DNA of 64,000 bases from CAJCIT01 sp963771305 (GCA_963771305.1 CAVYTS010000042.1:183275-247274), one strand, 5' to 3'. Shown: positions 52,806 to 62,639, counted from the first letter of the stretch. Notes: generated by a model from the sequence alone, not told the origin. Numbers and translations: made by a program.

Positions 52806-54173
52806 TCAATCGAAAACCGACGGATCCAGTACCAAAAAGAACTCGTCGTGTAGTGCCCGCACGACCTCCACCAAGTCGGCATCCGCGACAACGAAACCGA
52901 GGTTCAGCCGCGAGGCGCCTTGGGAGATCATCCGAACATTCTTCTCTCGCAGTCGTTCGAAGGCCCGTCCAGCGATGCCAGGCGTATGGCGGATGTTTTC
53001 GCCCACCAGACAAACGATACTCAGATTCTCCTCTACGCTTACCTGCGAGAATTGCCTCAGTTCCGCGCATAGCGGCTCCAGGAGGTCCGTGGGTTCGATG
53101 CTCAGCGACACGCTTACCTCCGATGTCGAGATCATATCGACACTGATGCGGTAACGGTCGAAGAGTTCAAAGATCCGGCGCAGAAATCCGTGGGCCATCA
53201 ACATGCGCGTCGAATGAATGTTGACGATCGTCACGCCCCGTTTGGATGATATGGACTTCACCGGGTTCGAACAAGGCGCCGGCTGGGACGTGATGCGCGT
53301 GCCCTCCACGTCCGGCCGCCGCGAGTTCAGAATCAGCACCGGGATGTCATGTTCCACAGCGGGGGCAACGGTCGCGGGGTGCAGGACTTTCGCTCCGAAA
53401 TACGCCAACTCGGCGGCCTCGGCGAACGAAATCGATTTCACCCGGTGAGCGTCAGTCACGATGCGCGGGTCCGTGGTCAGCATGCCATCCACATCGGTCC
53501 AGATCTGGATTTCCTCCGCGCCGACGCCGGCGCCGATAAGGGATGCCGAGAAGTCGGATCCGCCTCGTCCCAGCGTCGTCGTCTGGTCGTCCAGAGTCGA
53601 TCCGATAAACCCTCCCATGACGACTACGGCCGATTCAGCCGCTGGGGCCACCCTATCGCGGCATCGCTGGTAAGTCTCCTCAAGATTGGGTTGAGCCTGG
53701 GTGAACCGGTCATCCGTGATCACCACCTTGCGTGAATCGACGTGTTCCGTTCGCAAACCGGCTGCGCGCAAAGCAAAGCTGACCACCAGGCTCGACAACC
53801 GTTCTCCGGCGCTCGCTATGGCGTCCTTTGAGCGCAAGGAGAGTTCACCGACAATCGACAAGCCCTTGACCAGTTCTTCCAGCCATTCGAAGTGTGCACG
53901 AATGTAGCGGTCGAGATCCGCCGCGGCTGCGCCCGCCAGCGCCAGCCCCTCCGCGAGATGCAGTCCGCGCAGCTCGTCGACCAGCGTCAAAGCCTGGTCG
54001 CGCCTTCCGGCTGCTGCCTCTTCCGCCGCCGCCAAGAGCTTGTTGGTCGTTTTTCCCATGGCGGAAACAACCACAATCGGCCGGCGGTGCTGCTCGCGCC
54101 GAACGATGTGGATCAGCCGTTCGATTGCTTCTCGCGATTCGACGGACGTGCCGCCGAACTTCATGACGATCAT
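52806..54173 (-). CDS. lysC: Aspartate kinase
   Basis: 455 residues. IVMKFGGTSVESREAIERL starts the kinase domain; GGFIGSTLDDQTTTLGRGG and SDFSASLIGAGVGAEEIQI are the catalytic and aspartate-binding parts. The C-terminal part has two ACT domains (VTIVNIHSTRMLMAHGFL, IVCLVGENIRHTPGIAGRAF) for feedback by lysine or threonine. It phosphorylates aspartate as the first step toward lysine, diaminopimelate, methionine and threonine. The gene overlaps the end of asd by 4 bp (54170-54173). Confidence 0.96.
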   Translation of the reverse strand: MIVMKFGGTSVESREAIERLIHIVRREQHRRPIVVVSAMGKTTNKLLAAAEEAAAGRRDQALTLVDELRGLHLAEGLALAGAAAADLDRYIRAHFEWLEELVKGLSIVGELSLRSKDAIASAGERLSSLVVSFALRAAGLRTEHVDSRKVVITDDRFTQAQPNLEETYQRCRDRVAPAAESAVVVMGGFIGSTLDDQTTTLGRGGSDFSASLIGAGVGAEEIQIWTDVDGMLTTDPRIVTDAHRVKSISFAEAAELAYFGAKVLHPATVAPAVEHDIPVLILNSRRPDVEGTRITSQPAPCSNPVKSISSKRGVTIVNIHSTRMLMAHGFLRRIFELFDRYRISVDMISTSEVSVSLSIEPTDLLEPLCAELRQFSQVSVEENLSIVCLVGENIRHTPGIAGRAFERLREKNVRMISQGASRLNLGFVVADADLVEVVRALHDEFFLVLDPSVFD

Positions 54174-55236
54174 TCGCCTGTTGCCTTGTTAACCAAGAAC
54201 CCTTCGGAAACCATTAATTCCGCGTTTAGGACCGCGGCGCCAGCTGCGCCGCGAATGGTGTTGTGCCCGCATGCGACGAATTTGAGATCCAGCACGGGGC
54301 ATTCGCGCAGCCTTCCCACGAAGACCGTCATGCCGTTCTCGCGTCCGGCATCGCGCCGCGGTTGCGGCCGGTCCTGCTGCGGCATATAGACCAGCGGCCG
54401 CACAGGCGCGCTCGGAAGCTGCCGTTCTTGTGGCAGCCCCCGAAAATTCCGGATCGCCTCTTGCGCCTCGGCGATGGTTAGCTTCCTGTGCAGTTCCACC
54501 GAAACCGCCACGGTGTGCCCATCCACGACCGGCACGCGGTGACAATGGGCACTGACCTTGGCCGTCAATGGCACCGCTTGTCCATCCTCGACTGCCCCCA
54601 GGATCTTCTGGGTCTCCTGCTGCATTTTCTCTTCCTCGCCGCCGATGAAGGGGATCACGTTGGCCAGAATGTCCATCGACGCAACGCCTGGATAGCCCGC
54701 GCCGGAGACCGCTTGCAGCGTGGCGGCCATCAGCCGCTCGATTCCAAACACCGACGAAGGGCGCCAGCGCCATCGTTAGCACCGACCGTGGAGCAGTTAG
54801 GGTTGGTGACAATCATGCCGCTCCAGCCGCGATTCTTTTGCTGCGCCTTGATAAGCGAAAGGTGGCCAGGATTCACTTCCGGCACTAACAGCGGCACATC
54901 CGCGTCCATCCGATGATTGCGCGAATTGGAAACCACGACATGCCCGGCCTGCGCAAACGCCTGTTCAATCTCCGTCGCTACCGAAGCGTCCATCGCCGAA
55001 AACAAGAGGCGCGGCGCATTTCCTGGCCTCGAATCCGAAACCAGAAGATCCGCCGCTGTCGCCGGCATCTCACCGTCCAGCCGCCAGGAAGTTGCTTCGC
55101 TCAACTTCTTTCCAGACGAACGATCGCTCGCGCCCAGCCATGTCAGTTTGAACCAGGGATGACCCTGTAAAAAGCGGATGAAATGCTGGCCCACCATGCC
55201 CGTTCCACCCAAAATGCCGACTTCGATTGGTTTCAT
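54170..55236 (-). pseudogene. asd: Aspartate-semialdehyde dehydrogenase, two frameshifts in about 50 bp
   Basis: The first 150 codons from ATG 55236 are standard: PIEVGILGGTGMVGQHFI, RLLFSAMDASVATEIEQAF and SGMIVTNPNCSTVG, with the catalytic Cys in NPNCST. Near 54790 the frame changes to VLTMALAPFVG, and near 54755 again to FGIERLMAATLQAVSGAGY. From there the protein is intact to its end (MDILANVIPFIGGEEEKM, KVSAHCHRVPVVDGHT, FVACGHNTIRGAAGAAVLN). Two indels so close together in an otherwise conserved gene of an essential pathway are suspicious and may be a sequence or assembly error. If real, another copy must supply the activity. Confidence 0.85.
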
Positions 55237-55243
55237 GAATCTG

Positions 55244-56248
55244 TTATTCCGTCAGTTGCCGTACCATGCGCTCGTAGATGTTCGCCGCCTCAATCAGTTG
55301 TGACTTTGGAACGTGCTCATCATCCGTGTGAGCCACTCGAATCGTTCCTGGTCCGATCAGATAGGGCTCGCCCCACTTCCCATCAAAAGCCGGTATATCC
55401 GTGGTGTAAGCCACCACGGTTGTCTCGAAACCCGCCAGCGAGCCCAACCGGAGCGAGGGAATGAACAGCACCTCGTTCGCTTCGGCATCCGGCGAGGCCG
55501 CAATCTCCATGGCGTTCCGCAGAGCTGTCACATCTCCCACCACGCGGACAAAAATCTCTGCCCGCGCTTCGTCTGGAATCACGTTGGGGGCACGGCCGCC
55601 GCTGATTAGGCCGATATTCATCGTGCTCGGTCCCAGCAACTCGTCCACCGGCATTCGCATTTCCCGGATGCGCTCCAGCGCATTCAACAGCTTCAGGATG
55701 GCCGACTCGCCTAATGCCGGATAGGCGGAATGTGCCATCTTGCCGCGCGCCACAATCTCATATCGCAGTGCGCCTTTGGAACCCACCGCCAGTTTGTTCT
55801 CAGTTGGCTCTCCGTTAATCAGAAAGCGGCTGCCGCAGGGGGTCTGCGCGGCCAGATATGCGCCAACGCTGTTTCGCTCCTCCCCCACCACGAACAGCAG
55901 ACCGAAATTGCGCTGGCCCGCCTTTAGAAGACTATGCGCAGCGAAGATCATGGAGGCGATAATCCCCTTGGTGTCGCATGCCCCCCGGCCCCAGATGTTC
56001 TCTCCGTCGTCACGCGAAGGGATGAACGGAGGAACCGTATCCATGTGCGTCGAGAGCGTCACTACAGGATCCCCGAAGTGAACGAAGATATTCGCCCGGC
56101 CCGGCTCCGCTTCCATTCGCTCGATTGTCCCCCGGTACTGCTCGGCCATCTGGGACAAGTAGCCAAATAGGAATTCGCCGACTTCGCGTTCATTCGGCGT
56201 GATCGACTTGATATCGATCAGTTTGCGTGTGAGGTCGAACAAATTCAC
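55244..56248 (-). CDS. M20-family deacylase, probable succinyl-diaminopimelate desuccinylase
   Basis: 334 residues from GTG 56248 (NLFDLTRKLIDIKSITPNE). The dinuclear zinc site is visible: VTLSTHMDTVPPFIPS, IWGRGACDTKGIIASM, LLFVVGEERNSVGAYL and the last His in IRVAHTDDEHVPKSQL. The dimerisation domain carries GKMAHSAYPALGESAILKLL. M20 members remove N-acyl groups. Being first in the order M20-asd-lysC-dapB-dapA-dapD makes DapE function likely, though ArgE- or LysK-like activity cannot be excluded. The frame stays open upstream to 56326, but the family starts at the GTG. Confidence 0.82.
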   Translation of the reverse strand: MNLFDLTRKLIDIKSITPNEREVGEFLFGYLSQMAEQYRGTIERMEAEPGRANIFVHFGDPVVTLSTHMDTVPPFIPSRDDGENIWGRGACDTKGIIASMIFAAHSLLKAGQRNFGLLFVVGEERNSVGAYLAAQTPCGSRFLINGEPTENKLAVGSKGALRYEIVARGKMAHSAYPALGESAILKLLNALERIREMRMPVDELLGPSTMNIGLISGGRAPNVIPDEARAEIFVRVVGDVTALRNAMEIAASPDAEANEVLFIPSLRLGSLAGFETTVVAYTTDIPAFDGKWGEPYLIGPGTIRVAHTDDEHVPKSQLIEAANIYERMVRQLTE

Positions 56249-56871
56249 GGGCCACCAGCTTCTTCTGACAATCGATCGTAGAAGGGCGCGCGAAGGGGCA
56301 GGGAGACTGCACCGATAGCGCTCCACCGGCCGGCCCAGTCAGTCAGGAACCTGGAAAGCCGAGTGACAGTGGATGGGTGTTATCCCAAACCCACCAACCA
56401 CCGCTCAGGTAGGTCTGTCGCGGCGATTTCGGCGAACCCCGGCATGACCCGGGTAGGAAGCCCCTTTCGCGGCAGTCTTGGAACCCACTCCACACTGCGC
56501 CACCGCTACTGATGACCCTCGCGCCTCTACCGAAACTGACAGGATACCAGAACTAGCTACACAGTTGGATCCTTGCCGCTTCTGGCCGCTGTTGTTCCAC
56601 GCCACGCACTCCATCCAATGTTTTCAGGCCTCAGGTCGGAGTTCCAACAGCCCCTACTTTCGCAAAGGCTACCTAGGCGCGACGGTAGTTCTGTGTCTGG
56701 GAGCCAGCAAGACTGTGGTCGTGATGTGGCCTCCGCTCCGCTGCTTTTCTCTAGATTTCTCGCCCAAACGAGACGAGTATCCATAGGAGCTCGTTTCGGC
56801 GAGCTTTTATATCGTCAGGCGATTGGGAGCGCTGGTTTCCCGGACGCGGTACCTGAGCCGCAAAGAGAAAA

Positions 56872-56891
56872 GCCGGGATACTAGACCCGGC
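56872..56891. terminator. Terminator-like hairpin
   Basis: GCCGGG (56872-56877) pairs with CCCGGC (56886-56891) around an 8-base loop and is followed by CTTT on the plus strand and preceded by AAAA, so it could act in both directions. No gene ends close to it on either strand. Confidence 0.5.
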
Positions 56892-56928
56892 CTTTCAATC
56901 CCACCTTTCGGTAGGAGGTGATTCTTTA

Positions 56929-56988
56929 TGCACCTTCGAATACGGATTGTACTTGCGTTTCGGTACAGTGCAGATCGAACTCCGCCTT
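56929..56988 (+). other. Possible 20-codon frame behind a perfect Shine-Dalgarno sequence
   Basis: TAGGAGGTGATTCTTTATG places a near-ideal ribosome binding site 8 bases before an ATG. The frame reads MHLRIRIVLAFRYSAD and ends after four more residues. It directly follows two hairpins. It could be a leader peptide or a residue of a lost gene; I cannot decide. Confidence 0.3.
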
Positions 56989-57322
56989 GATCGGGGTGCT
57001 AGATCTGATGGGCAGCAGCGAGGGCAATCGCTGCCGTCCCACGTATTCATCCTAACGCAACCGATCCTCAACCGGCCCAAGAAGCTTGGTCTTTGGGGAG
57101 CGCGCGAAATAGCCCGGTTGCAAACGATAGCCCCTTACTCACCACACATCCTACCGAGGCGCGACGGCAGTTCTCCGTCCCAGAGCGGTTGCCCGGAATC
57201 GCAGATCAAATTTGGTTCCTGCTTTGCCCCGTGCGGGGGAACCAGTCTTTCCTTCTGTTTGGCACCTCACTCTGCCGGACGACCCCGCTTCCCGCTATGA
57301 TGGGGCGTAGCAAACCGCTGTT

Positions 57323-58296
57323 ATGGCTGACGTTGCCCAAAACCCGGGGCAGTCACAACCCGCTGCAACCAGCGATCACACGGCAGTGGTCGTCGAGCCC
57401 GGCTGGTTTGGCCGGACGTTCTGGCTCTTGCGGCGTTCATTCGTCGTGGCCATGGAGGATAACCTCTACGGCATCGCAAAGGGCGCGGCGTATTCGGGTC
57501 TCCTGTCGCTGTTTCCCGGTTCTCACCACGTTCGTGGCTATTCTGATCCAGATTCGTGCCGACTCGGTTGTCCACCTGATCTCTCGAGTAACACTGGCCG
57601 TTGTACCGCCCGGCACCGAAGAACTGATCCGTTCCCGCTTTGAGGATGAGGGCAACCGGCCAATCGGACTCCTCATCGGCGCCACCGTACTCGCTCTCTG
57701 GGCCGCGTCGGGCGCGATGATGAGCCTGATCGAAGGGTTCCAAGCTGCCTATCGCATTCCAACCGAGCGATCAATGCTGAAGCAGCGCGCCATGGCGGTG
57801 TTTCTCGTGCTGATTGTTGCAATTCCGGCCGTCGGCGCGTCGGTGCTGGTACTGTTCGGCAATCGTTGGGAGACGGATGTGACCCACTTCCTCCGGCTCT
57901 CTTCGACGGACGAAGTGGCCCAAATGCCCATTCTCATATCTGGGGCGCATCCTGCGCTACCTTGTGGCCTTTGCAACCACGGTCCTGGTTACCGGACTCC
58001 TCTATTACTTTGGCCCCAACCACCGCCCGGAACAACGCCTCACTAAATCCGCGACCCGTTCGCGATTCCTGAGGGTCTGGCCCGGCGCATTTGTCGCCAG
58101 CATCATGTGGTTTCTCGCTACGGCCGCGTTCGCCTGGTACGTCAAGAACCTCGGAAGATATAACGTCGTCTACGGAGCTCTAGGGGCGGGAATTATCCTG
58201 CTTGTCTGGATGTATCTGCTCGCCGTCATAACGCTGGTGGGCTGCGAATTCAATGCCGAGCGCGAGCGTTCCCAGTCGTTGTTGTCTTTATACTGA
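57323..58296 (+). pseudogene. YihY/UPF0761 (BrkB-like) inner membrane protein, two frameshifts
   Basis: The start at 57323 (ADVAQNPGQSQPAATS) leads to FWLLRRSFVVAMEDNLYG and IAKGAAYSGLLSLFP, the family entry. An extra G near 57522 shifts to FVAILIQIRADSVVHL, LLIGATVLALWAASGAMM and SLIEGFQAAYRIPTERS, and a second indel near 57940 to LVAFATTVLVTGLLYYFGP, GAFVASIMWFLATAAFAWYV and GAGIILLVWMYLLAVITLVG. All six membrane segments of the family are there in order. YihY proteins are integral membrane proteins of unknown function. The gene ends 5 bp before uvrB. Confidence 0.83.
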
Positions 58297-58301
58297 GGAT
58301 C

Positions 58302-60323
58302 GTGCCCTACAAAATCGGTGTTGACTACCAGCCCCGTGGAGATCAGGCCAGCGCAATCGAGCAGTTGGTTCGTGGTCTGAGGGACGGCGAAAAGCATCAG
58401 GTTCTACTGGGAGTCACCGGCTCCGGCAAGACCTTCACCATGGCCAAGATCATTGAGATCCTTGACCGGCCCGCACTGATTCTGGCGCACAACAAAACCC
58501 TGGCTGCCCAGCTTTATCACGAGTTCAAAACCTTCTTCCCGCAGAATGCCGTCGAGTACTTCGTCAGCTACTACGACTACTATCAGCCGGAAGCCTACAT
58601 TCCTTCGGGCGACATCTACATCGAGAAGGAAGCGACGATCAACGACGAGTTGGACAAGCTTCGTCTCTCGGCGACCCGTTCACTCTTTGAGCGCCGCGAT
58701 TGCGTCATCGTCGCCAGCGTCAGTTGCATCTACGGGCTCGGATCGCCCGAAGCCTACTACGGCATGCTCCTGATGCTGGAAAAAGGCCAACACATCAGCC
58801 GAAAAGAAATTGTGCAGCGCCTGGTTGAGATTCTCTACGAGCGCAACGACCACGACTTCCGCCGCGGGACCTTCCGCGTCCGGGGTGATGTGATCGAGCT
58901 GTGTCCCACCTACGACGACAATGCCTATCGTATAGAACTTTTTGGGGATGAGATCGAATCGCTCAGCCAGATTGACCCGATCCTCGGCCAGGTCAAACAG
59001 ACTTACCTACGGCTGCCCATCTATCCGAAAACCCACTACGTCATGGATGCGCCAACCCGCGAGCAGGCCATGAAGAGCATCGTGAACGAATTGCAGTGGT
59101 GGCACAAAGAACTGGAATTGCAGGGTAAGCTCATCGAAGCGCAAAGGCTTTACCAGCGCACCATGTTCGATCTCGAGATGATCAAGCAGATCGGTTACTG
59201 CCACGGCATCGAAAACTACTCCAGGCATTTCTCCGGCCGGTTGCCCGGTGAAGCGCCTCCGACCCTGCTCGACTATTTGCCCAACGATGCGCTGATGTTC
59301 ATTGATGAGAGCCATCAAACCGTCCCTCAGTTGCAGGGTATGTACCACGGCGACCGTTCGCGCAAGAATGTTCTGGTCGATTACGGATTTCGTCTGCCGA
59401 GCGCCCGGGATAACCGCCCTCTCACGTTCGAGGAATTCGAAAACCGGGTCAACCAGCTGACCTACGTTTCGGCGACGCCGGGTCCGTACGAGCTCACCAA
59501 ATCGGCGGGGGTTGTTGTGGAACAGATTATCCGCCCCACTGGCCTGATCGATCCCGAGGTGGAAATTCGCCCCATCAAGGGGCAGGTCGACGATCTGCTG
59601 AATGAGATCCGCCTTCGCACCGAGAGGAATGAGCGGGTACTGGTTACTACTCTCACCAAGCGGATGTCTGAAGATTTGGCCGAGTACTACGCGGAAGTCG
59701 GCGTCAAATGCGCTTATCTCCATTCGGAAGTCAGTACGCTCGATCGCATTAAGATCCTCCGCGATCTGCGCCGCGGCACTTTTGATGCGCTCATCGGTGT
59801 GAACCTGCTCCGTGAAGGGCTCGACTTGCCCGAAGTCTCCCTGGTGGCGATCCTCGACGCGGACAAAGAAGGCTTCCTTCGATCGGCCGGATCGCTCATC
59901 CAGACCATCGGGCGTGCTGCTCGCAACGTATATGGCCGCGCCATTCTTTATGCCGACGTTCTTACCACCAGCATGCGGAACGCCATCAACGAGACGGATC
60001 GCCGCCGTGCCGTTCAGAGGGCGTACAACGAGGCCAACGGCATTACGCCGCAATCTATCATCAAGCCGATCGATATGAGCTTGGTCGCCATTGCCGAGGC
60101 CGATTACGTCACGGTGCCGCTCGAGCCTGAATCGGGTGACGATCTTGCTGTTACCGAAGAACAGCGGAACAATTTAATCGCCGAGCTTGAAATGAAGATG
60201 CGCGAATCCGCTAAAGTATTTGAATTCGAGAAGGCGGCGCAGTTTCGGGATCGGATCAAGGCTCTGAAAGCGAGCATCATCTATGAAGAGACCCCTGCGG
60301 GTCGGCTTAGTGGTGGAGGGTAA
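58302..60323 (+). CDS. uvrB: Excinuclease ABC subunit B
   Basis: 673 residues; GTG start after an AGGATC. The damage-verification helicase of nucleotide excision repair. Walker A is GVTGSGKTFTMAKIIE, the beta-hairpin YYDYYQPEAYIPSGDIYIE, the DExx motif LMFIDESHQTVPQLQG, motif VI QTIGRAARNVYGRAILYAD. The C-terminal UVR domain (IAELEMKMRESAKVFEFEKA) binds UvrC. Full length and without lesions. Its end overlaps the next gene by 41 bp. Confidence 0.97.
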   Translation: MPYKIGVDYQPRGDQASAIEQLVRGLRDGEKHQVLLGVTGSGKTFTMAKIIEILDRPALILAHNKTLAAQLYHEFKTFFPQNAVEYFVSYYDYYQPEAYIPSGDIYIEKEATINDELDKLRLSATRSLFERRDCVIVASVSCIYGLGSPEAYYGMLLMLEKGQHISRKEIVQRLVEILYERNDHDFRRGTFRVRGDVIELCPTYDDNAYRIELFGDEIESLSQIDPILGQVKQTYLRLPIYPKTHYVMDAPTREQAMKSIVNELQWWHKELELQGKLIEAQRLYQRTMFDLEMIKQIGYCHGIENYSRHFSGRLPGEAPPTLLDYLPNDALMFIDESHQTVPQLQGMYHGDRSRKNVLVDYGFRLPSARDNRPLTFEEFENRVNQLTYVSATPGPYELTKSAGVVVEQIIRPTGLIDPEVEIRPIKGQVDDLLNEIRLRTERNERVLVTTLTKRMSEDLAEYYAEVGVKCAYLHSEVSTLDRIKILRDLRRGTFDALIGVNLLREGLDLPEVSLVAILDADKEGFLRSAGSLIQTIGRAARNVYGRAILYADVLTTSMRNAINETDRRRAVQRAYNEANGITPQSIIKPIDMSLVAIAEADYVTVPLEPESGDDLAVTEEQRNNLIAELEMKMRESAKVFEFEKAAQFRDRIKALKASIIYEETPAGRLSGGG

Positions 60324-61095
60324 TTCAACCAGGTCTGCTATTCTCCGGCTGCCCAAGTTGCCGGAATTGATTGGTCCAGTCAAGGCTACATCACCGCGAG
60401 TCGCGCGGCGGCTTTCCAACTTCCTCCGCGCCGGCTACGTCGCGCACGATTACGAGGAACTCGCTGCCGCCAGCATGGTGCTGATGCGTATTCCGGATGA
60501 ATCAGTTCCTCGCACGGTTGCGGAACTGGCCTTGTCCGACTTGCCTTTCAAGCATTTTTCGTTTGTCCTCTGCGAAAGCTGGCTCAGTGTCGATTCGCTC
60601 TCGCCTCTCTCGCAGCGTGGTGCTGCCGTCGCCACCCTGACGTCCCTTCCCGGACGCCGCAACTGGTTTCTTATCGAAGGTGACCTTCCCGCCGTGCGGC
60701 CTGTTCGAAGCCTGCTTGAGCAAAGCGGTTCGCGGGCCATCGAAATTCGCCCCGAAACAAAGTCGCTCTGCTTTGCTGCCGGCATCCTTGCTGCGGCGCT
60801 ACCGATGCCGCTCTACCTTGCCGCTCAGGACGCGCTTCGCCACGCGGGCGTCTCGGGCAACAACCTCAACACAATCCTCGAGGAGATGTCCCAAGCTCTG
60901 TTCCGTGAGTTCGCAAAAGGCGCCCGGGCTGCCTGGGGCGGTCCGCTGACCGAGGCCAACAGTTCAATCAGCGCCGATCATCTCCTCCGGCTTGAAACCC
61001 TCAATCCTGAACTGGCCATCACGCTGGACGCCTACCTGAAGCTGGCTAAACAGACATTCGCACGGCAACGTTCTCCGCGGAGAGTCCGGGCCTGA
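60283..61095 (+). CDS. Rossmann-fold DUF2520 protein (oxidoreductase-like)
   Basis: 270 residues beginning inside the 3' end of uvrB (different frame). The N-terminal half is a Rossmann-like domain (KRPLRVGLVVEGNSTRSAIL) in which the usual GxGxxG loop is changed to VEGNST. The C-terminal half has the helical DUF2520 pattern (AGILAAALPMPLYLAAQDAL, GVSGNNLNTILEEMSQALF). Relatives resemble proline-reductase-type enzymes and have no proven reaction. The overlap suggests coupled translation with uvrB. The domain call is by fold pattern only. Confidence 0.7.
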   Translation: MKRPLRVGLVVEGNSTRSAILRLPKLPELIGPVKATSPRVARRLSNFLRAGYVAHDYEELAAASMVLMRIPDESVPRTVAELALSDLPFKHFSFVLCESWLSVDSLSPLSQRGAAVATLTSLPGRRNWFLIEGDLPAVRPVRSLLEQSGSRAIEIRPETKSLCFAAGILAAALPMPLYLAAQDALRHAGVSGNNLNTILEEMSQALFREFAKGARAAWGGPLTEANSSISADHLLRLETLNPELAITLDAYLKLAKQTFARQRSPRRVRA

Positions 61096-61099
61096 CCGT

Positions 61100-61103
61100 C
61101 TAG
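61100..61103. repeat. Target site duplication of the IS5 element (left)
   Basis: CTAG at 61100-61103 and again at 62419-62422, directly outside the terminal repeats; IS5-type elements duplicate YTAR. Confidence 0.75.
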
Positions 61104-62418
61104 CAGGATGCTGAAAAAAGGCTAATAGGGTGTTACGGGCCAGAACAGATTGACGTCTTAATGTTTTAAGATATGCGCGGCCAAGACACCCAGCAAAGCA
61201 CAGCATTCAGTTATCTTTCACCAGAGGAACGAGTGCCGATGGACCATCCGTTGCGACGAATTCGACCGATGGTTGACAGCGCCTTGAAGGCGCTCTCCCC
61301 CTGCTTTGATGAGATGTACTCGGCGGTAGGACGTCCGTCCATCCCGCCAGAGAAATTGCTGAAGGCGCTGCTGATCCAAGTCCTGTATACGATTCGCAGC
61401 GAGCGGCTGCTGATGGAGCAGTTGAGCTACAACTTGCTGTTCCGCTGGTTCGTCGGTCTGAGCATGGATGAGTCGGTTTGGGTGCCGACGGTGTACAGCA
61501 AGAACCGCGACCGGCTGCTGGAAGGCGAGATTGCCGAGAAGTTCTTCGCCCAGGTGCTGGGCCAGGCGCGGGCAGCCGACCTGCTCTCCGATGAGCACTT
61601 CAGTGTGGATGGGACATTGATCGAGGCTTGGGCCAGTCAAAAGAGTTTTCAAAGAAAAGATGGCGGCGACTCAAGGCCGAAGGACGATCCCGGCAATCCA
61701 AGCGTGGATTTTCATGGCGAGAAGCGCCGTAATGAGACTCACGAATCGACCACCGACGCCGACTCACGGTTGGCGCGGAAGAGCGGCGGGCATGAGGCGA
61801 AGTTGGCCTACTGCGGCAACGTGATTATCGAGAACCGGCATGGACTGGTGGTAGACACCGAACTGCTGCAATGCAACGGGACGGCGGAGCGGGACGCAGC
61901 CCTGCTGATGGTGGAGCGGTTGGAAGGCACGCAGCGGGTCACGGTAGCCGCCGACAAAGGATACGACACCCAAGACTTCGTGCGGGAGATGCGCGGCATG
62001 AAGGCCACTCCGCACGTGTCGCAGAATCACAAGCGAGCCGGCGGCAGCGCGATCGACGGCCGCACAACCCGGCATGCCGGCTACCAGGTCAGTCTACGGA
62101 AACGGAAGCGGATTGAGGAAGTGTTTGGCTGGATGAAGACAGTAGGGATGTTGCGCAAGACACGGCACCGGGGCGTCTTCAAGGTTGGATGGGTGTTCAC
62201 CTTTGCGGCCGCCGCTTACAACCTTGTGCGCATGGGGAATCTGCTGTCGCCGACAGTTCAATCCGTATAAGCCGGGGGAGAAGTGTGTCCGGAGTCCCTA
62301 AAATCAGACTTTGGGCACATACTCCCCCACAGCGGAACTTACAATCAGCCTTAAATAGCGTCAAGAAGCGAAAAATGAGAAGGCCGACCGCTTTGACTGC
62401 CCCTTTTTCAGCAGCCTG
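61104..62418. mobile_element. IS5-family insertion sequence, 1,315 bp
   Basis: Terminal inverted repeats CAGGATGCTGAAAAAAGG (left) and, on the other strand, CAGGCTGCTGAAAAAGG (right) agree at almost every position. A CTAG target duplication flanks the element and one intact transposase gene lies inside. The element is apparently young and complete. Confidence 0.88.
61173..62270 (+). CDS. IS5-family transposase
   Basis: 365 residues. The N-terminal SYLSPEERVPMDHPLRRIR and VGRPSIPPEKLLKALLIQ belong to the IS5 (DUF772) entry domain. The DDE core has Asp in EHFSVDGTLIEAWASQKS, Asp in VTVAADKGYDTQDFVREM and Glu in RKRKRIEEVFGWMKTVG. The Y-1 helix pattern TRHRGVFKVGWVFTFAAAAY closes it. The protein is complete. 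Confidence 0.93.
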   Translation: MRGQDTQQSTAFSYLSPEERVPMDHPLRRIRPMVDSALKALSPCFDEMYSAVGRPSIPPEKLLKALLIQVLYTIRSERLLMEQLSYNLLFRWFVGLSMDESVWVPTVYSKNRDRLLEGEIAEKFFAQVLGQARAADLLSDEHFSVDGTLIEAWASQKSFQRKDGGDSRPKDDPGNPSVDFHGEKRRNETHESTTDADSRLARKSGGHEAKLAYCGNVIIENRHGLVVDTELLQCNGTAERDAALLMVERLEGTQRVTVAADKGYDTQDFVREMRGMKATPHVSQNHKRAGGSAIDGRTTRHAGYQVSLRKRKRIEEVFGWMKTVGMLRKTRHRGVFKVGWVFTFAAAAYNLVRMGNLLSPTVQSV

Positions 62419-62422
62419 CTAG

Positions 62423-62639
62423 AACGCCACTTCCCACTTGAGCGAGCACTTTCCATGTTTGGCCGTTTCCGTTCAAGCGGGCTATCTACCGGATCAAAGA
62501 CGATAACAGGACATATCAGGACTTATCGGGCGGAATCGTTCCAATGTATTGTACTGGCTGGGCTTACGGCTGCCAAGAGCACTTTCAGTGCACTTTCTAG
62601 GCATTGCCGAGTACGACAAGCCAGTCTGAGTTCGGTCAG
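62423..62639. other. Intergenic region right of the IS5 copy
   Basis: No gene seen. The exported-protein remnant begins near 62640. Confidence 0.35.

Larger units (their letters stand above)
56327..57322. other. Intergenic kilobase between the dap operon and yihY
   Basis: Almost 1 kb without a convincing gene. It contains a terminator-like hairpin (56872-56891) and a strong Shine-Dalgarno sequence with a short frame at 56929-56988, listed separately. Two segments of it (around 56670-56690 and 57155-57180) share a CGAGGCGCGACGG/AGTTCT-like string, which suggests an old duplication. Confidence 0.4.

Noticed and set aside
56478..56884. Overlapping plus-strand frames in the 1-kb gap after the dap operon
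   Set aside because: Several short overlapping frames with no motif; typical of non-coding DNA in a GC-rich genome.
59007..60053. Long minus-strand open frame opposite uvrB (348 codons)
   Set aside because: Shadow of uvrB in a GC-rich sequence; no motif or start signal.
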